DNA of 64,000 nt from Prorocentrum cordatum (GCA_963575745.1 CAUYUJ010015276.1:22501-86500), one strand, 5' to 3'; counted from the first letter of the stretch, positions 11,901 to 23,170 are shown. Made by a program: numbers and translations. The notes: generated by a model from the sequence alone, not told the origin.

Positions 11901-12274
11901 GCGTTCCTAGGGACTCCAACTTCTAGGTCGGGTCGCACTGGGGTAATGATCTTTCAGAGAATAGGGCGTCGTCTCCCCCGGCCCCGGCACGCCTTCAGAC
12001 AAAATAAAAAAAACTGCCGATGCCGCTACCTGTTCGCCCCTGGCCCCCCGCTCACCGTAAGCTCTCCCAGCCATTTCGTCGGAAAGTCGCTTTGTGCGTT
12101 CCCCTGTATCAGCCCCCCTCAACCCGTCACATACCCTCCCCCTCCCCGCTCGACCCCCCCCCCTCCCTCTCTCCCTCTCTCTCTCTCTCTATCTCTCTAT
12201 CTCTGTATCTCTTTGTCTTTCTTGGCCCTCTCCGTGTTTTCTGCCCCTCTCTCTTTTCTCTCGTTTGTCTTTTC

Positions 12275-12325
<51 letters not shown>

Positions 12326-15300
12326 TCTCTCTCTCTCCCCCTCTCCCTATCCCTTGCTCTGCCCCCCTCCCCATGCGCGCCGTCTCTGTGCTACGTCCTC
12401 ACTGTGTCTGGTGTCCCTGTTTTCGGTTCCGCCATGTTTCCCCCCTGCCTCCACCCCCTCTCCTTTATTCTTCTTCGCTGGCCCCCTTCGCCCCCCCATC
12501 CCTCCCCCTTCTCCTCTATCGCTTCGCCGCTCCAGCTCTGGCGTCGTGATCTCCCCAGTTCGGATCTAAATTCGCCCGATGAGGTCACCGGTCCAACGTC
12601 GAGCCCATTCGAAGAGTGCCTGCAGAGATTGCGGGCGATGCTGACCTGCTCGCCCCACGCGCCAGTCGACTTTCGCCTGGCAGAATCGGGCTTGGAGGCG
12701 CTGTGGCATCACTTCGAGGGCGACATGACGCCGCTGCGGATCGCGCGCTTCAACGCGATGAAGATCTGCGCATCGGCCTGCGCCCAGCTCCACTGGAGGT
12801 GGCCAGGGCGGAATATTGGCGACGACGCCATTTGGCGTCCCATCTCTTGCCCTCCCCCCGCAACCTCCCTCAGCCTCCCTCCTCCATCCCCCGCGTCCTC
12901 TCCTTCCTCGCCCCCCCAGTTCTCGTCCCACCTCCATGTGCCTCCTCCCACCTCCTATCCTCCGCTTCGTTGTCATCGTGCCCCCTCCTTTCCTTCCTTC
13001 CTGTCCTGCTGTGGTGGTGGTCAGCCTGCAGGGGCCTGGTGGCCAGCCTGCGAGGGCTGCCGTTCTCCAGGGGGTCAGACGGGCCAGTAGCATCGCCCTC
13101 CTTGCAGTGGTTGCCCGACCCCCGTGTGCAGCACAATCGATGCACCTGGTTTAATGATCTGCCCGCCCGGGTTCTCTGACGACCTCAACGACTGGCCGTT
13201 CCAGCTCCTGCGGCTCGCATCGACTTCCCCCTTGGTTGACCTCCGGCAGGCTGCGAAGCAGTTCTTTGCCGAAGATGATTGCCGTTTGGAGCCGAAGCTG
13301 GCGGCGAAGCTGCGTGCCTTGTGGAGGCGGGAGGAGGACGTGCTGAACGACTCCGCCTTTTGGCAGGCGTTCAGATTGTTCGGGCGCCGCGCTTTGGTCA
13401 CGAACATGGTGGTGGAGCGGCTCTTTGCGCAGATCCACCGCAGCGTGGATATCCACGGCGACGCGTTCTTGGAAAGGGTTCGGACTAACGGATTTCTCAC
13501 GGAGTGCTTGTCGCAGCATCTGGAGGCAGGTGGATCCGACCCGCGCGAGATGCACGCCGCCACCGCCGTCGCCATGGGCGCCCCGTTGGAGGGGAGTTTG
13601 GCCGCAGAACGTCGAGGCTGCAGAGCGGCGCCAGGATGGATGCTACACGTCAACTCCAAGGGGGCTCAGATGCCCGCCGACGCCCGGCGAAGCCGGGCGC
13701 AGCAGGCGCGGGATCGCGCCCCGGCGAAGGCAGAGTTCGAGGCGTTACCTGCCGAAGAGAGGGGTAGGTGGAACGCTCGAGGAGCTGAGGATCATGTCGC
13801 CAAGCGGTTGGCGGCCAGGAGGGAAGCCAGCTTGCCGACAGTCGAGCCCCTCGACCGCCCAGTCTCAGAGAAGCCCATGTGCGGGCTGAGCGGCGACGGC
13901 CTGCCAGTGAACCAGCGGGCGTTTGTGGATGCAGCCGGTTGCGGTGCTGACGAATCCTTCCGCTCCTTGGGCGTGGCGGCGCGCGGCGAGTTCAGGGGCT
14001 CGTCGTTCGCGATGGACGGCGGCAAGATTGCTCCGAACAGGAAAGTGTCAATCCGGCGAGCTTGTTGGCAACGGCACGCTGGAGTTTGTCAGTGCAAAGA
14101 CCGGGGGATCTACGATGCGGTGGTCCACAGCGGAACCAAGCTGGCGCAGTTCGCATGGAGCAACAACCTGCAGTTCGAGTGGGCGCAGATCCAGTCTGAG
14201 CCCGACCAGCCTGACACGGTGAATTCGGGGGGCTATTTTTGGCGTGCGTATTCCAGGGGCGCCAACCCCGTCATGGCGCTGTTCTTGGAAGGTCACATTG
14301 GGCGGAATTTCGCAACCTTTTAATCCCAAACTACTGCTCAGATCCTCGTCTTGCGAAACCGCACCTGATTGAGTGTGGCTTGGCCCCATGGTGGCCCCGC
14401 TTCTGATCGCCCTCACGTTGAGACCTTCCTTTGCGATTGAAATTCGTCGTTGTCCTCGCTCATTCAGGCTATGCCGACCGTCCTTTTGCCATCTACCGCC
14501 CTCATGCGTGCTTCACTTCGGCATTTGAGTCCAGACAATATTCGCTGGGCCCTACTCAACCCCCGTCTTGCCTTTCAGCTTCCACCCATATCCGCATTGT
14601 CCGTTCTCATTCGTCTGGGATGCGTGCTTCGTCTACCCCATGAGGTGAATCCGCCGACGCCCCAGGGGCCGTGAGGTTCAAGGTCAAGGACTCTAAGTTG
14701 GCGGTGCTGAACCACGTTCCCTTGGTGAAGCTCTTGCTTCGCGGCGAGGCGCCGCTGCTTTCTCAGCGGCTCACGCTCCGGAAGATCGCGCGCGCCGTCA
14801 TGGGCGACCCGCGGGCGCCGCTGGGCGCCAGCACCATCGTGGAGTCACTGGGCCCAGAGGTGGTCGTGGAGCGCATTGCGAAGGTCCGCCCTGTCATGAC
14901 GTCGCTAGCGCCGTCTTCGCCCCCTTTCGCCAGACCACATTCTGCTCCCCCATCTGCCCCCCCCCCCCCCCCCCCCCCCGTCCCAGTGACAACCTCGTTT
15001 CCCGAGGAGAAGGTGGACGAGGTGGAGTAGGGGTAGCAGGCGGAGCAGGATGAGCAATGGGTGGGCTGGCAGACGTGAACTCCCTCTCTTGCCCCCCCCA
15101 CCTTCCCCTGTCTCTCGCCCTCGCTAACCTTGGCCCTCCACCTCTCCAAACCTCTCTCCCCCTGCCCACTATTTACTTTTCTACATGTCTCCCTCCTGTC
15201 TCTTTGTCTCCGGCTGTCTCTCTGTCACACGTTCCCGCCCACGGCCTTAGCTTATTCCATCGCCTGCCCCCCCCTCCTCCCACTCCCTCTTGTCCACTCC

Positions 15301-15448
15301 CTTTCCGCGACTCTGCTTCATGGCCCATGCGATGCGTGCGTTGCCGCCCCTCGCATTCTCTCGCCAGATCACCCGCTCCGCTTCCTTCGCGCCCCATTCC
15401 TACCGCGTGCCCGTGCGTGCTCTTGCCCTGGCTGGCGAGCTCCCTCCT

Positions 15449-15494
<46 letters not shown>

Positions 15495-15942
15495 GCCCCC
15501 TGCCCTTCCCGCTCGCTCTCCCTCTCTCTCTCTTCTCGCTCTCTCTCACCCTCCTCTCTCTCACCTCTCCGCGCTCTCCTCTCTCTCTTCTCACTCATGC
15601 TTCTCTCTCCTCTATCGATATCGCCGCTCTCTCTCTCTCGCGCGCATCTCTCTCCTCTCCTCGAACTCTCATTTGCTCTGCTCTCTCTCTCTCTCTCACT
15701 CTCTCTCTCTCTCTCACTCGCTCTCTCGCTCTTGTCTCTCTTCCCTCACCCTCGCCCTCCCCTCCCCCCCTCACTCTCTCTCTCTCTCTCATCCTCGCTC
15801 TTCCCCTCACCTCTCTCCTTATATCCCTCTCTTCTCTCTCTCTCTCCCTCGTCTCTCTCTCGTCTCGCTCTCTCTCCTCCCTCTTTCTCTCTCCCCTCTT
15901 TCTTTTTTTTTTTTTTTTTCTCTCTCGCTCTCTCCTCTCTCA

Positions 15943-15973
<31 letters not shown>

Positions 15974-15985
15974 ACTCTCTCGCTC

Positions 15986-16077
<92 letters not shown>

Positions 16078-16961
16078 CCCCCTTCTCTGCGGTCGCCCCT
16101 TCTCGTCGCGCCACCCGTCGTTCTTCCGACTCTGACGTTCAGAACAGTTTGCTTCCAACCCCTGCCCTCGCTCGCCATCGGCGCCGCCCGATAGCGATCG
16201 CCGTTGGCGCTGGCCACGGCGACGGCGACGCCGCTCGACAGCGATCGCGCCAGGGGCGCGCCCCCGAGAAGCCCGAGCCGGAGGATTCCGATTGCGAGCT
16301 CGTCGACATGTTCGACGCAGGTACGAGCTCAGGACGGCTCATGAAGCACTTCGCAGAGCTCTTCAAGAGCACGGACTTCGCCGGCAGCGTTTCCACGGCG
16401 GGCGAGGTGCTGAGGAGCATGCCAGTGATGGAGACTCGCGACTTGGAGTTCGACAGCGACGACGATGTCATGGCCGCCGAGGAGACGCTGCCCCCCAGTG
16501 CAGCCGCAGGTCCTTCGGCCGAGGCGGCCAAGGCGGCTGCTGCTGCTGGGGGCGGCCTTCCAGCGGCAGCTGTTGAGGCAGCTGCCGCGGCCCCCGCAGA
16601 GCCCCCGCTGCCGCCGGCGGTCCCGGACGCAGCGGCGGCTGCAGCTGCTGCCGCCGTGCCGCCGCCGCCAGCTCCTATGGCTGGGCGCCCTCGTCGTGGC
16701 ACGCCCTGGGGGCCGTTTCAGATCGCCGAGATCGTCAGCGGCGGCGTCCGGATTGGATGGGGCGCTACCTGCGGCCTGCACAGCAACGCCGCATACGCAG
16801 CAGTTTGCAAGAGGAACATTAAGTACCGCGGGAGGGCAGCTGGCGACATCCTCGACGACGCAGGGTGCATCCGTCAGCTGAAGAGGTGGTTGATCGGTGG
16901 CCTAGCGGTGGATCCGCTATCGCCGCGGGCCCGAGACCTCCACATGGAGGTGCCCATTTGA
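7067..16961 (+). CDS. Gene A: large multi-exon dinoflagellate-specific protein
   Basis: Function unknown. Protein-like exons in one direction: 7067-7174, 7530-7643, about 8072-8387, about 9182-9370, 9849-10067, about 10555-10650, 12559-12798, 13131-14291, 14666-14883 and about 16253-16961 (TGA at 16959). Several junctions agree in phase: 7174/7530; 9370/9849 (GA donor); 12798/13131 gives an HWR...NDWPFQLLR continuity; 14291/14666 gives LEG-AVRF. A second acidic segment may follow exon 6 after a G10 run. The 13131 exon has a stretch of about 60 residues rich in Arg/Ala/Glu that looks faintly HMG-like. The C-terminal exon is acidic then poly-Ala/Pro, ending in a conserved block with GWGATCGLH, a CKR and RLKRWL-like (QLKRWL) motif. 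I know this architecture as a high-copy dinoflagellate family with no assigned function. The 5' end is unsettled because of the gap. Confidence 0.72.
7644..8071 (+). other. Gene A intron with purine then pyrimidine blocks
   Basis: After a GTTGCA donor the sense strand is G/A-rich (7670-7830), then C/T-rich before the CCGCCCAG acceptor. Purine and pyrimidine blocks on one strand could pair and shorten the effective intron. The next exon's frame needs one G fewer in the run at 8080-8087, so that border is not secure. Confidence 0.45.
8658..9060. repeat. (GA)n-rich intronic microsatellite
   Basis: About 400 bp of nearly pure GAGA/GGAGA text inside a gene A intron on the sense strand. It ends in TAGAGATACA-type words. 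Confidence 0.9.
11394..11945 (-). repeat. Composite repeat element, copy 1 (inverted)
   Basis: Read on the minus strand this has three parts. The head (about 11945-11896) is CAGTGCGACCCGACCTAG followed by a GGAGTCCCTAGGAACGCAGC phrase. The middle (about 11890-11520) is a degenerate GCTAT pentamer array. The tail (about 11515-11394) is GGGGGAACCGCGGGGCGGAT, then GCGTTTTCCACTGCCCG, and a terminal CTAGGCAGAGCCTAG hairpin. The same head-array-tail order occurs at 24262-24610 (tail shortened) and 25018-25770. It lies in a gene A intron in antisense orientation. No coding capacity. Confidence 0.8.
12160..12345. repeat. (CT)n intronic microsatellite
   Basis: CTCT runs on the sense strand within the gene A intron that ends at the CCCCAG acceptor of 12558. 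Confidence 0.9.
15450..16078. repeat. (CT)n intronic microsatellite
   Basis: Several hundred bases of CTCT text, with a T17-like run near 15905, inside the last gene A intron. It produces long Ser/Leu and Glu/Arg open frames on either strand, which are artefacts. Confidence 0.95.
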
Positions 16962-17049
16962 GAGCTAGGGCCCCAGCGGGATCCCGAGGATCTCGAGCGG
17001 CCCCCTCGACTAGTTAGACGGGGTGGGAAGAGGTGGGGCGGCGACGATC

Positions 17050-17451
17050 GTTCGAAGACGCCTTCGTGTCAGCGGCCACGCCGAAGTGCCGACGACGATG
17101 GCGCGGCCCACGACTCACGTTTTTCCCTGGCTGTGTTTTTCGCCTCCGCTGGAGGTAGGGCGCCCAGCCGCGCGGTCGAGCGCATGTGGCCCTGGGGATG
17201 GTGTCCGCTCGCTCTCTCTGCGCGGCGTCGGCCAAAATGCAACGTCCTTCGTTCGAAGACGCCTTCGTGTCAGCGGCCACGCCGAAGTGCCGACGACGAT
17301 GGCGCGGCCCACGACTCACGTTTTTCCCTGGCTGTGTTTTTCGCCTCCGCTGGAGGTAGGGCGCCCAGCCGCGCGGTCGAGCGCATGTGGCCCTGGGGAT
17401 GGTGTCCGCTCGCTCTCTCTGCGCGGCGTCGGCCAAAATGCAACGTCCTTG
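17050..17451. repeat. 201-bp perfect or near-perfect tandem duplication
   Basis: Two adjacent copies, 17050-17250 and 17251-17451, starting at GTTCGAAGACGCCTTCGTGT and ending at CCAAAATGCAACGTCCTT. Unit length 201 bp is a multiple of three, so both strands stay open. It starts about 90 bp after the stop of gene A. The lack of divergence suggests a recent event or an assembly duplication. Confidence 0.92.
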
Positions 17452-17923
17452 TCGGCATCCCACCTTCGACTTTGCGCAGCGATTGGGGGGGAGGGGAGGC
17501 TCGCCAGTGGCCGCTCCACTCCTTGGTCGCTGGCCGCCGTCTGTACTTGCAACTGCCCTTCGTTGGTGGTCAGTTCTCGATCACGGCGATTCCATGTATC
17601 CTGGTTCATGGCATCGGTGCGACTCCAAGGGGTTCCACCTCCATGTGTCTTCCGCTGCAGCTGCGTGGGGGGGTACTATAACGTTCTTCTGGTTTGGAGG
17701 GCGCTGGCACGCAGTAAGGAGCGCGCGACTGTAAGCGCGGACGTGTGTGTTCTCAAAGCCGTTGTACTGTCACCCCGTAGGGTCTATTGGTAACGACGCC
17801 TGCCTTCCCTAGCTCGACTTGCGCCGACTCCCCCCCCCCCCCCGTGCCCGTGCTTGGCAGCCGCTATCAGTCAACCCGACTTGCTAGTTGTTCTCGCTGC
17901 GTTAGGAATTCCGCGGCAGACCC
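17452..17923. other. Spacer between genes A and B
   Basis: No exon or repeat recognised apart from a C-run at about 17830-17842. Dinoflagellate promoters lack familiar boxes and I cannot point to one. A TTAG just before the gene B start (about 17905) could serve as a trans-splice acceptor; this is a guess. Confidence 0.35.
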
Positions 17924-20249
17924 ATGAGCGGGCGGGCAGCTGCAACTCCTGCCAAGGCCTTGTTTGGGAAGTCCATCATGGAAAGCCTGCGGCAGGCCGC
18001 TAAGCCGACTGCCAAGTCTAAGGCCGGTGGCAAGAGTGCAGACAAGGCTGCAGCAGCGTCGCTGGCAGCAGGCGGCATTGACGCTGCGGGCCCCCACAGG
18101 CCGCCATTCGCGGCACCCTTGCCAGCGCCTAAGTCAAAGAGGCAGCCGCGGAGCAAGCTTGCAGCCGCACCCAAGCAGACGGCAGCGCAGCTGGATCCCG
18201 CGCCAGCCTGTCTCGATGGTCAGGCGGCGACGGAGCCTGAGGCTCACGATGAGGCTGCTGCCACCTTGAGGGCTCCGTCTCTGCGCGCGGGTCTCAAGCG
18301 CCCCGCTGATCTGGAGAGCACGGTGGAGACGGCGCGCGCGGCGAAGGCGGCGCACGTGGATGGCATCACCTGCGAGGTTGCCCCCGATGGCTCGCCGGGG
18401 CAGCCTGCCCAGCCCGCCGCGGCCACACGCGCGGAGCTAGTGAAGGCGTCGCTAGGCCAGCATGCCGCGGGCGGCCCATCGCACCTCCAGGGGTCTGCGC
18501 CCGCAGCTTTGGGTGGCGACGCTTCAGGCTCGCACCCAGCTCCTGGCGAGGGTGGCCCACTTCCGCACGCTGTCGTCAGCCTCGGTTCGAGCGCGGAGCG
18601 GCCTGCGAGCGAGCGACCTGGCGTTGGAGATGTTGTCGGCGGAGGTGCCGTCGCGGTAGGGCCCCCGCGCGAGGCGGGCGCGCACGACGACGCTCTCGCG
18701 CAGACTTTGGAGGAGTCGCTGGAGGATCTCCTCGATGCCCATGGGGTCGTGCCCGTTGAGGAGGTGCCTTCTGCGATGGCCGTCGATTCGTCACCGCCTC
18801 GACGCCCGCCCGAGCAGCCTCCGCCTGCCGCTCATGGGCTCTCCAGCGTGAGTGTCCATTCAGGCCCCAGTGAGTTCGCGCCGCCCGGCCCCAAGCTGAC
18901 GGAGGCGCTGGGGCATGCCAGCTTTGATGTGGCAGTGTCCGGTCGCCGCGACGCAGTCGCCCTGGCCGCTGGCGACTCTCGCCGCGTCGCGGCAGTCAGT
19001 GCCTAGGAGGGCCCCGACGGCGCTCAGCCGCCGCTGTCGGCCGCGGCCCCCGCCCGCGTCGGCCCCGATGCTGCCGATGACGCGCCGTGCACGCAGCCGT
19101 CGCCGCCTTCTCCAGTAGCCGCGGCGGCGGCGGAGCCAGCGACCCCTCTGGCGCCGCGGACACTGGGCAAGAAGCTACCTCCCGGGTTGGGCCGCCCGCT
19201 GCCGTTCACGCCGAAGCTGCCTACGATTGCCGAGTCCCCGCGCCTGAACCGCAGCCCGATGACGGCCAGCCCAGCATCCACGTTGCCGATGGCATCGCCG
19301 CAGCAGATGCCGCAGCCAGCCACTGCGGCGCAGGAGCTCGGCGTTGTCGCGTTCAGCAAGGTGGAGGAGACGACGCCGGAGGTCACGCCGGAGGTCTTCG
19401 AGATCGTTCCCGCGGAGGCGGCTTCGCCTTTCATCCTCTCGTCCTTTCGCTGCCACCATCTGGCCTGCGCATGTTCCATGAACTTGTCTCCATCCCGCCC
19501 TTCAAATCGACGGCCCCACATGGCGCCCTCTGCTTCTTCTCCGTCTGCTCCTCATAGTCCCCTGGCATTGCATGTCCGATGCGCTGCGTCCTTCTTTCCC
19601 TCCTTCCAATCCGCTTCCACCTGCTCGTCCTCCTCGCCATCCTGCATCTCCCCCTCCTCCTCCTCCCCATCGTCTCCACGCTCGCCTCCTCGTCCTCCTC
19701 CTCCCCCCCCTCGGCCCTGCTCCCCCACTGGGTCTGCGCGTGCGTCTGGTAACTGCGAACCACAGTTCCGCGCGTGCGTTGTCCAGCTCCTCCTCTGGGC
19801 CCGCGTCGAGTCCTCGAGGGCTCCAGGGGTGGTTCGCAGCACATCGCTCACCCCCCCCCCCCTACCACCTGCTCCGTGTCCTCCTCCTCCCCTGCCCCTC
19901 CTCCTTCTGCACCTCCTCCCTTTGCCGCCACTGCTCCCCGCCCCTCCCCCCTCCGCCCCCTCGCCCTACCCGGGGCCCCCTCCCATCCGCATCCCGCCCG
20001 CGCCTCCTCTCCCCACCCCCTTCGCCTCCCGCGCGCCCCCCCCTCCACCGACCCCCCCCCCTCTGCGCCCGCGCCAGGCGGATATCGACGTGCAGGCGGT
20101 CGGGGACCTGCTCGGGGGCATCTTCAGCGGCCTGCCCGACGTCGAGTCCTCCAGTTCCGAGGAGGGCCCCCGACGGCGCCCCGTGCTCCACCCCCCCGCC
20201 CGGGGATTCTCTGACGGCATTTCTGGGTTCTCGGACTGCAGTGTTGGGT
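17924..20249 (+). CDS. Gene B: Ala/Pro-rich disordered protein
   Basis: Product unknown. An ATG at 17924 opens 360 codons rich in Ala, Pro, Ser and Lys, with basic patches near residues 65-80, an acidic stretch near 270-290, and no domain. A TAG at 19004-19006 then interrupts the frame, but the same frame continues open and protein-like to about 19430 (Pro-rich with spaced acidic residues). The TAG is followed by G and preceded by GTGCC, so it could be the 3' end of a short intron, a nonsense change or an error. After a pyrimidine-rich intron a further exon, from about 20088 in the same frame, encodes an acidic, Ser-rich stretch to a TAA at 20247. Another possible exon at about 20591-20650 is in a different context. 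The 3' end is therefore uncertain. It lies in the same orientation as A and C. Confidence 0.5.
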
Positions 20250-20560
20250 AATTGTCGGGGCGCCCCCAGAAATGGCAGTCCGGGAACTTTCTCGGACGCC
20301 CCCCCCCCCCCCCCCAAACGAATGCAGGAAATTGCCCCCCCCCCAAAAATAAATACAACAATTAGGATCCTCGCGAGGGGTGCGGTCGTCCGAGGACTTG
20401 GAATTTACCGTAAATTAATTTTCGGCGACCCCCGTCCGAGACGTTCCTCGGACGGACCCCCCCCCAACAATTAACTCGGACGCCCCGACAATTAACTCGG
20501 GCGCCCAGACATTTAATTCGGACGCCCGTCCGACACCTTCCTCGGACGGCCCCCTCGCCC
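20250..20560. repeat. Paired TCGGACGG hairpins with interspersed repeats
   Basis: Two copies of a short hairpin, CCGTCCGA-8 nt-TCGGACGG, at 20432-20455 and 20526-20549. Between them are three copies of an ACAATTAACTCGGACGCC-like phrase, one reading CATTTAATTCGGACGCC. The AT/GC alternation differs from the flanking exonic text, so it is probably an inserted small element. Confidence 0.7.
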
Positions 20561-21221
20561 CGCCTGCCCCGCCGCCGCCAGCAGGCGCTGCCGCCCGACC
20601 CGGCGCCCAACGACGCGCGGGTCGGCCGCTGGGCGGTCCGGGCGCGGCGTCGGAGGCGGCGGCGGCGTCAGCGGCGGGGGGGGGGGGGCGAGGGGGAGGA
20701 GGCAGGACCAGAGGAGGAGGCGGAGGAGGCCGACGCGATGGAGGAGGAGGAGCGGAGGCGCAGGAGGTGGAGGCGGAGGAGGGGGGGATCAGGACATGCG
20801 CGACAGCGCTGTTGGCGTCGCGGGTTTCGGGCTCGGGGGTCGCCCCGTCCCTCGGCGGCGCGTCGCCTCCCCGCCCTGCCGCCCTCCCTGGGCCCTGAGC
20901 GCGTCCCCGGCCTCCTCCCTGCGATCGTGCACCTGGTATCCCCGTCGGTGCCCCGCCCCCGGCGCTCCCCGTCGGTGCCCCTCCACTTGTTTCCCCGCTA
21001 CCTTCCCCGCTCACGCGCCGAAGCATCGCGTGGCTGATCGTTGTCGGCGTCGCAGGCGGGCCCTTGCACCAGTCGGCGTCGCGAGGGGGCTTCGTGCCGT
21101 GCTCTTTCCCCGTGTTTCCCAGCGTCGGTCGCGTTGACGAGATGGGCGGTGGGGTCGCGACTCGGCCGTCGTCGCTGGCGCAGTCGGTTGCCTGCCTCGA
21201 CCGCCGCGGGCGCACCGGAGA
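20561..21221. other. Probable gene B 3' region or spacer
   Basis: One short exon-like segment after an AGCAG acceptor (about 20590-20650, Pro/Ala/Asp then Arg-rich), then G/A-rich text with (GAGGAG) runs and C-rich text. No other gene seen. Confidence 0.35.
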
Positions 21222-21242
21222 TCCGTAGCCATTTGGGCTCAG
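21222..21242 (+). other. Relict dinoflagellate spliced-leader sequence
   Basis: The phrase TCCGTAGCCATTTGGGCTCA matches the conserved 22-nt dinoflagellate spliced leader (established knowledge) at all but about one base over its first 18-19 positions, then diverges at the 3' end. It lies 95 nt upstream of the gene C ATG. A genomic leader copy at the 5' end of a gene is the known mark of a trans-spliced mRNA that was reverse-transcribed and reinserted. Confidence 0.85.
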
Positions 21243-21316
21243 CGTCTCGAGGCCGCGTTCTTCCCTGTCCTCGAGTCAGTCGCCCTCGCCCAGACGACTC
21301 GACGCGCGCCCTTGCC

Positions 21317-22888
21317 ATGGACCCCGGCGCGGCTTCCGATATGCCCGCGACGCCGCGGGCGGCCTCGTGCGCTGGAGCCGCGTCGGACAACTCGTGCGAG
21401 TTCTCAGATGACAGCGTGACCCTCTACGCGGAGACGGCATCGATGTCCTCCCAGCCCGAGCTCGTTGCAGAGCCGCCGGCCGCGTGCTCGGGGGCCATCG
21501 ACTACGCGCCAGCACAGCGTACCAGCACGGCGGTGCAGACCGACTTGTCGCGGGCCACGCGGGGCGCCATGGACGCCGACGCGCCGCCGCGGCTCATCGC
21601 CGCCTCTGGGCCGACATCGTGGTCAAGCGCAGGGGGCAGCTCAGATCTTGCGCCCCCTCCGCCGCCAGGATCGCCATAGGCGGCGGCGGCGTCTGTGCCT
21701 CCGCCGCCCGCGCGGGGCGGCATCGAGCGGGCGGACGCGGCCGCTGCTGCGGCGACGGTGCCCGCGGCCAGCGCTGCGCCAGCAGCGGCAGCAGAGGCGA
21801 CGCAGCCCCAGCTTGGCGTCCTGACTGGGCCCGCCGCGACGAAGCCAGCGCCGCCCCGCCTGCCCTGGGACGCGCGGCTACGCTCACCGCCGGCCAAGAG
21901 CACGGCGCCGCAGCCAGCCGGGGGCGACTCTGTCGGCGCCGCACCGCAGCAGGCCTCCAGCGCCTCACCGCCGAAGAGCTCCAGCGCCTCACCGCCGCAG
22001 AGCTCCAGCGCCTCCAAGCAGCCGAGCGGGCTCATCAGGAAGGCGCCTCCGCCAGGCTTCGAGGTGAAGCGGCGGGCAGCGGATCCCCCGCCGGCGCAGC
22101 CGAAGAGCGTTGGCGCCGAGCCGCAGGCTCGGCGCGACGACCGACAGCGATGGCGACGGCGCGGCTGACGACGGCGACAGCGATGACACGGGCCGAGGAC
22201 GGCGGCCGCCGACGTTGTCGACGACGGGCGGCGGCGTTCGTGAGCACCCGCCGAGAGGCTGCCGCCACAGACGGCGTGCCATGGGGGAGCCCCCATCGCC
22301 CACGCAGCTGCCTGTGGTGCCTCGCCGCTGTCGCCTCTCCTGCACGCCTCTACCCTTGCGCTACCCGCCCGCCTCCCTCTGCTGCTGCTGCTGCTTCTCC
22401 GCTGCTGCTTCTGCGGCAGCTGCTGCCGCTGCTTCTGCCACAGCTGCTGCCGCTGCTTCTGCTGGAGCTGCTGTCGTTGCTCCTCCTCCTCCTGCTCCTG
22501 CTCCACTGGGGTCCTGGCTCAGGGTTTCGCGGTCCATCGTTCCCATGGGCGCGGTCCCAAACTCCTCGGGTGCCTTGGGGCAGCCCGGCATACTGCGTTT
22601 CAGGGGCGGTCCGCCCTGGGCAATTTGCCTGCCGCACCTGCCTCCGCTGCCCGCCCGAAGGTGCACGTCCACACGCATCACCACGTGATGGCCTTGGTCG
22701 AGGTGTACCATGGTGAGCAGCGGGCCCACTATGCCTTCCTCACGCAGCAGCAGATGCTGGATGGCTGGGAGACGCACTACTCCGAGGACTTCTCGCGCGT
22801 CTGGTTTTACAACAGGGCGGCGGAGACCTACGCGCGGCACCCGCCCGATGGGCCCGGCAACGACGGCGGCGCCGGTGGCCAGCGGTGA
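21317..22888 (+). CDS. Gene C: disordered protein with WW-like C-terminal domain
   Basis: Start at the ATG of 21317, first ATG after the relict leader. The first 120 codons are Ala/Ser-rich with an acidic segment. An in-frame TAG at 21677 is followed by an open stretch in the same frame to 22168 (Ala/Pro/Ser-rich, with a tandem SSASPPKS/SSASPPQS phrase). The frame then appears to move to one rich in Asp/Gly/Arg (22110-22290). An intron of CTG/CTT repeats follows. The last exon (about 22661-22888, frame of the start codon) has a His-rich patch and then GWETHYSEDFSRVWFYNR, where the GWE...WFYN spacing matches a WW domain that would bind Pro-rich peptides. The second signature Trp is replaced (YARHPP). 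The TGA at 22886 overlaps a good GTGAGC donor (22885), so the protein may continue into gene D. Confidence 0.55.
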
Positions 22889-22911
22889 GCGGTCTTTTTT
22901 GAGGGCAGCGA

Positions 22912-23134
22912 GGAGGCTCGGCCACCGCCGACGACGACGACGTCGATTCTGGTGAGGAGGTGGCGATGCCACATTTCGAATGGACGGTGACGCGCCTGTC
23001 CCTGCGGCTTGCTAGGATGCATTTGTGAATCAGAGACAGGAAGCGAGAGCGCTTCCAGCTCGCCTCTCCTGCGGCCTCCCTTCGCCCCGCTCTCCTCCCC
23101 CCCGATGGTGCGCTCATCCGAGAGAGAGAGAGAG

Positions 23135-23170
<36 letters not shown>

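Noticed and set aside
12020-12560. A + strand open frame continuous with a gene A exon
   Set aside because: Upstream of the CCCCAG acceptor at 12558 the frame is CT-repeat translation, so it is intron read-through.
15057-16120. Long Ser/Leu open frames and opposite Glu/Arg frames
   Set aside because: Produced by CT microsatellite text in an intron; only the frame after about 16250 is protein-like.
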